Shown: piece by piece, positions 63,316 through 64,000 of the stretch
Numbering within the stretch: the first letter of the stretch is position 1
How the letters are laid out: the number at the start of each line of letters is the position of its first letter
NCBI RefSeq assembly: GCF_040581405.1
Contig: NZ_CP137157.1
Location: 1,120,001-1,184,000, forward strand
Origin: Komagataeibacter sucrofermentans DSM 15973
GTDB lineage: Bacteria; Pseudomonadota; Alphaproteobacteria; Acetobacterales; Acetobacteraceae
Length of the DNA stretch: 64,000 nt
Direction of reading: 5' to 3'
The notes under the pieces: generated by a model
Seen by the model: only the letters and a program-made list of their open reading frames with translations
Database searches by the model: none
What the model was told of the DNA's origin: nothing
Made by a program: the position numbers and the translations under genes

Positions 63316-64000
63316 CTACCCCACCACCAGCGACAGCAGCAGCGCAAAGACCAGCCCCAGCACGGCAATCAGGGTCTCGATCACCGACCAGGTCTTTATG
63401 GTCTGCCCCACCGACAGGCCAAGATATTCCTTGATCTGCCAGAACCCCGCATCATTGAGCGGCCCAAGCGCCACCGAGCCCGCGCCGGTCACGATCACCA
63501 TCAGTTCAGGCGAGGCTCCATGCGTATGCACAAGGATCGGCCCCACGATGCCCGCCGCCGTGCTCATGGCCACGGTGGCCGAACCCGTGGCCACCCGCAC
63601 CACGACTGCCAGCAGCCAGGCCAGCACCAGCAGCGGCACATGGGCACCCACCGCAAGGTCGGTAATGGCGGTTGAAACACCGCTATCGACCAGTTCCTGC
63701 CCAAAGCCACCGCCTGCGCCCACCAGCAGCATGATCAGTGCCGTGGGGGCCAGGCAGTCATTGGTGAATTTGAGAATCGTCTCGCGGCTGAAGCCGCGCG
63801 CGGTGCCAAAGACTTGAAAGGACAGCAACGTGGCCAGCGCCAGCGCAATATCCGTATTGCCGATGAAGTGCAGCGCATTGTTGAGCGGCGTATGGGGGCC
63901 TGCCACCACATCCGCCATTGAACCCACCAGCATCAGCACGACGGGGGAGAGAATGGTCAGGACCGTAATGCCAAAGCCGGGCATGCTCGCTGGCACTTCG
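63316..64000 (-). CDS. gntP: GntP-family gluconate:H+ symporter, C-terminal part (partial)
   Basis: The frame is open to the window edge, so the gene starts outside; the last 228 codons or so are present. They show several membrane helices and GntP-family blocks: GHTPLNN-like PHTPLNNALHFIGNTDIAL, LLVGAGGGFGQELVDSGV, VVRVATGSATVAMSTAAGIVGP and SVALGPLNDAGFWQIKEYLGL. These proteins import gluconate or related sugar acids with protons, fitting acetic acid bacteria that make gluconate. Substrate specificity cannot be judged. It is convergent with the small gene at 63106. Confidence 0.92.
   Translation of the reverse strand, partial: EVPASMPGFGITVLTILSPVVLMLVGSMADVVAGPHTPLNNALHFIGNTDIALALATLLSFQVFGTARGFSRETILKFTNDCLAPTALIMLLVGAGGGFGQELVDSGVSTAITDLAVGAHVPLLVLAWLLAVVVRVATGSATVAMSTAAGIVGPILVHTHGASPELMVIVTGAGSVALGPLNDAGFWQIKEYLGLSVGQTIKTWSVIETLIAVLGLVFALLLSLVVG

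Overview
The window is GC-rich bacterial chromosome carrying almost only housekeeping genes, packed tightly on both strands. The gene set points to an acetic acid bacterium (Acetobacteraceae, Alphaproteobacteria), most like Komagataeibacter or Gluconacetobacter. Evidence for this is a succinyl-CoA:acetate CoA-transferase (AarC) close to citrate synthase (the AarA locus) and a SixA-type phosphatase, a glutathione-dependent formaldehyde pathway, a GntP gluconate transporter, and alphaproteobacterial gene orders (uvrC-pgsA-moaD-moaE, miaB-phoH-ybeY-corC, xseB-ispA-dxs-tlyA, ppx-rlmE). There is no rRNA gene, so the genus is an inference. I see no prophage, transposase, CRISPR array, plasmid gene or defence island.

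Layout. 1-2.5 kb: end of uvrC, pgsA, an unknown lipoprotein, and the two molybdopterin synthase subunits. 2.6-4.7 kb: class I ribonucleotide reductase alpha subunit behind a pair of NrdR-like boxes. 4.8-9 kb: a TrmN6-like methyltransferase, a long-chain polyprenyl diphosphate synthase, murI, pyrE, and a small unknown protein behind a Fur-like box. 9.1-14.4 kb: the acetate locus (gltA, sixA, a chorismate mutase, a metallophosphatase, aarC). 14.5-23.8 kb, minus strand: a very long SMC, a DsbA-like oxidoreductase, then corC-ybeY-phoH-miaB. 24.2-30.4 kb: tamA-tamB for outer-membrane biogenesis. 30.5-36.9 kb: carD, a bestrophin homologue with a possible leader terminator, frmA-fghA, yjbQ, trpS, a lipid-anchored cytochrome c and an FKBP lipoprotein. 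36.9-46.9 kb: argG, rlmN, tlyA, dxs, ispA, xseB, a TusA-like protein, fructokinase, rlmE and ppx. 47.0-49.2 kb: tRNA-Gln(CUG), an AbrB-family membrane protein and a short-chain dehydrogenase. 49.3-54.7 kb: rpmI-rplT, pheS-pheT and an isolated pstS. 54.9-64 kb: lpxB, hisI with a small membrane protein, ygfZ, a family 9 glycosyltransferase, a yfgM-like gene with bamB and der, pncA, and the 3' part of a gntP gene.

Genes that work together: gltA and aarC belong to the acetate-consuming variant of the citric acid cycle known from Acetobacter. dxs, ispA and the long-chain polyprenyl synthase supply isoprenoids. TamA-TamB, BamB, LpxB and the GT9 enzyme act on the cell envelope. FrmA and FghA oxidise formaldehyde. 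RlmN, RlmE, TlyA, MiaB, YbeY, Der and the Phe and Trp synthetases serve translation.

No clearly new multi-gene system was found. The observations most worth following are small: a Fur-like operator over the start of an uncharacterised 84-residue gene; a family of about 85-bp elements with inverted ends that sit mostly between convergent genes and look like two-way terminators; a terminator-like hairpin inside the bestrophin leader; and the NrdR-type box pair.
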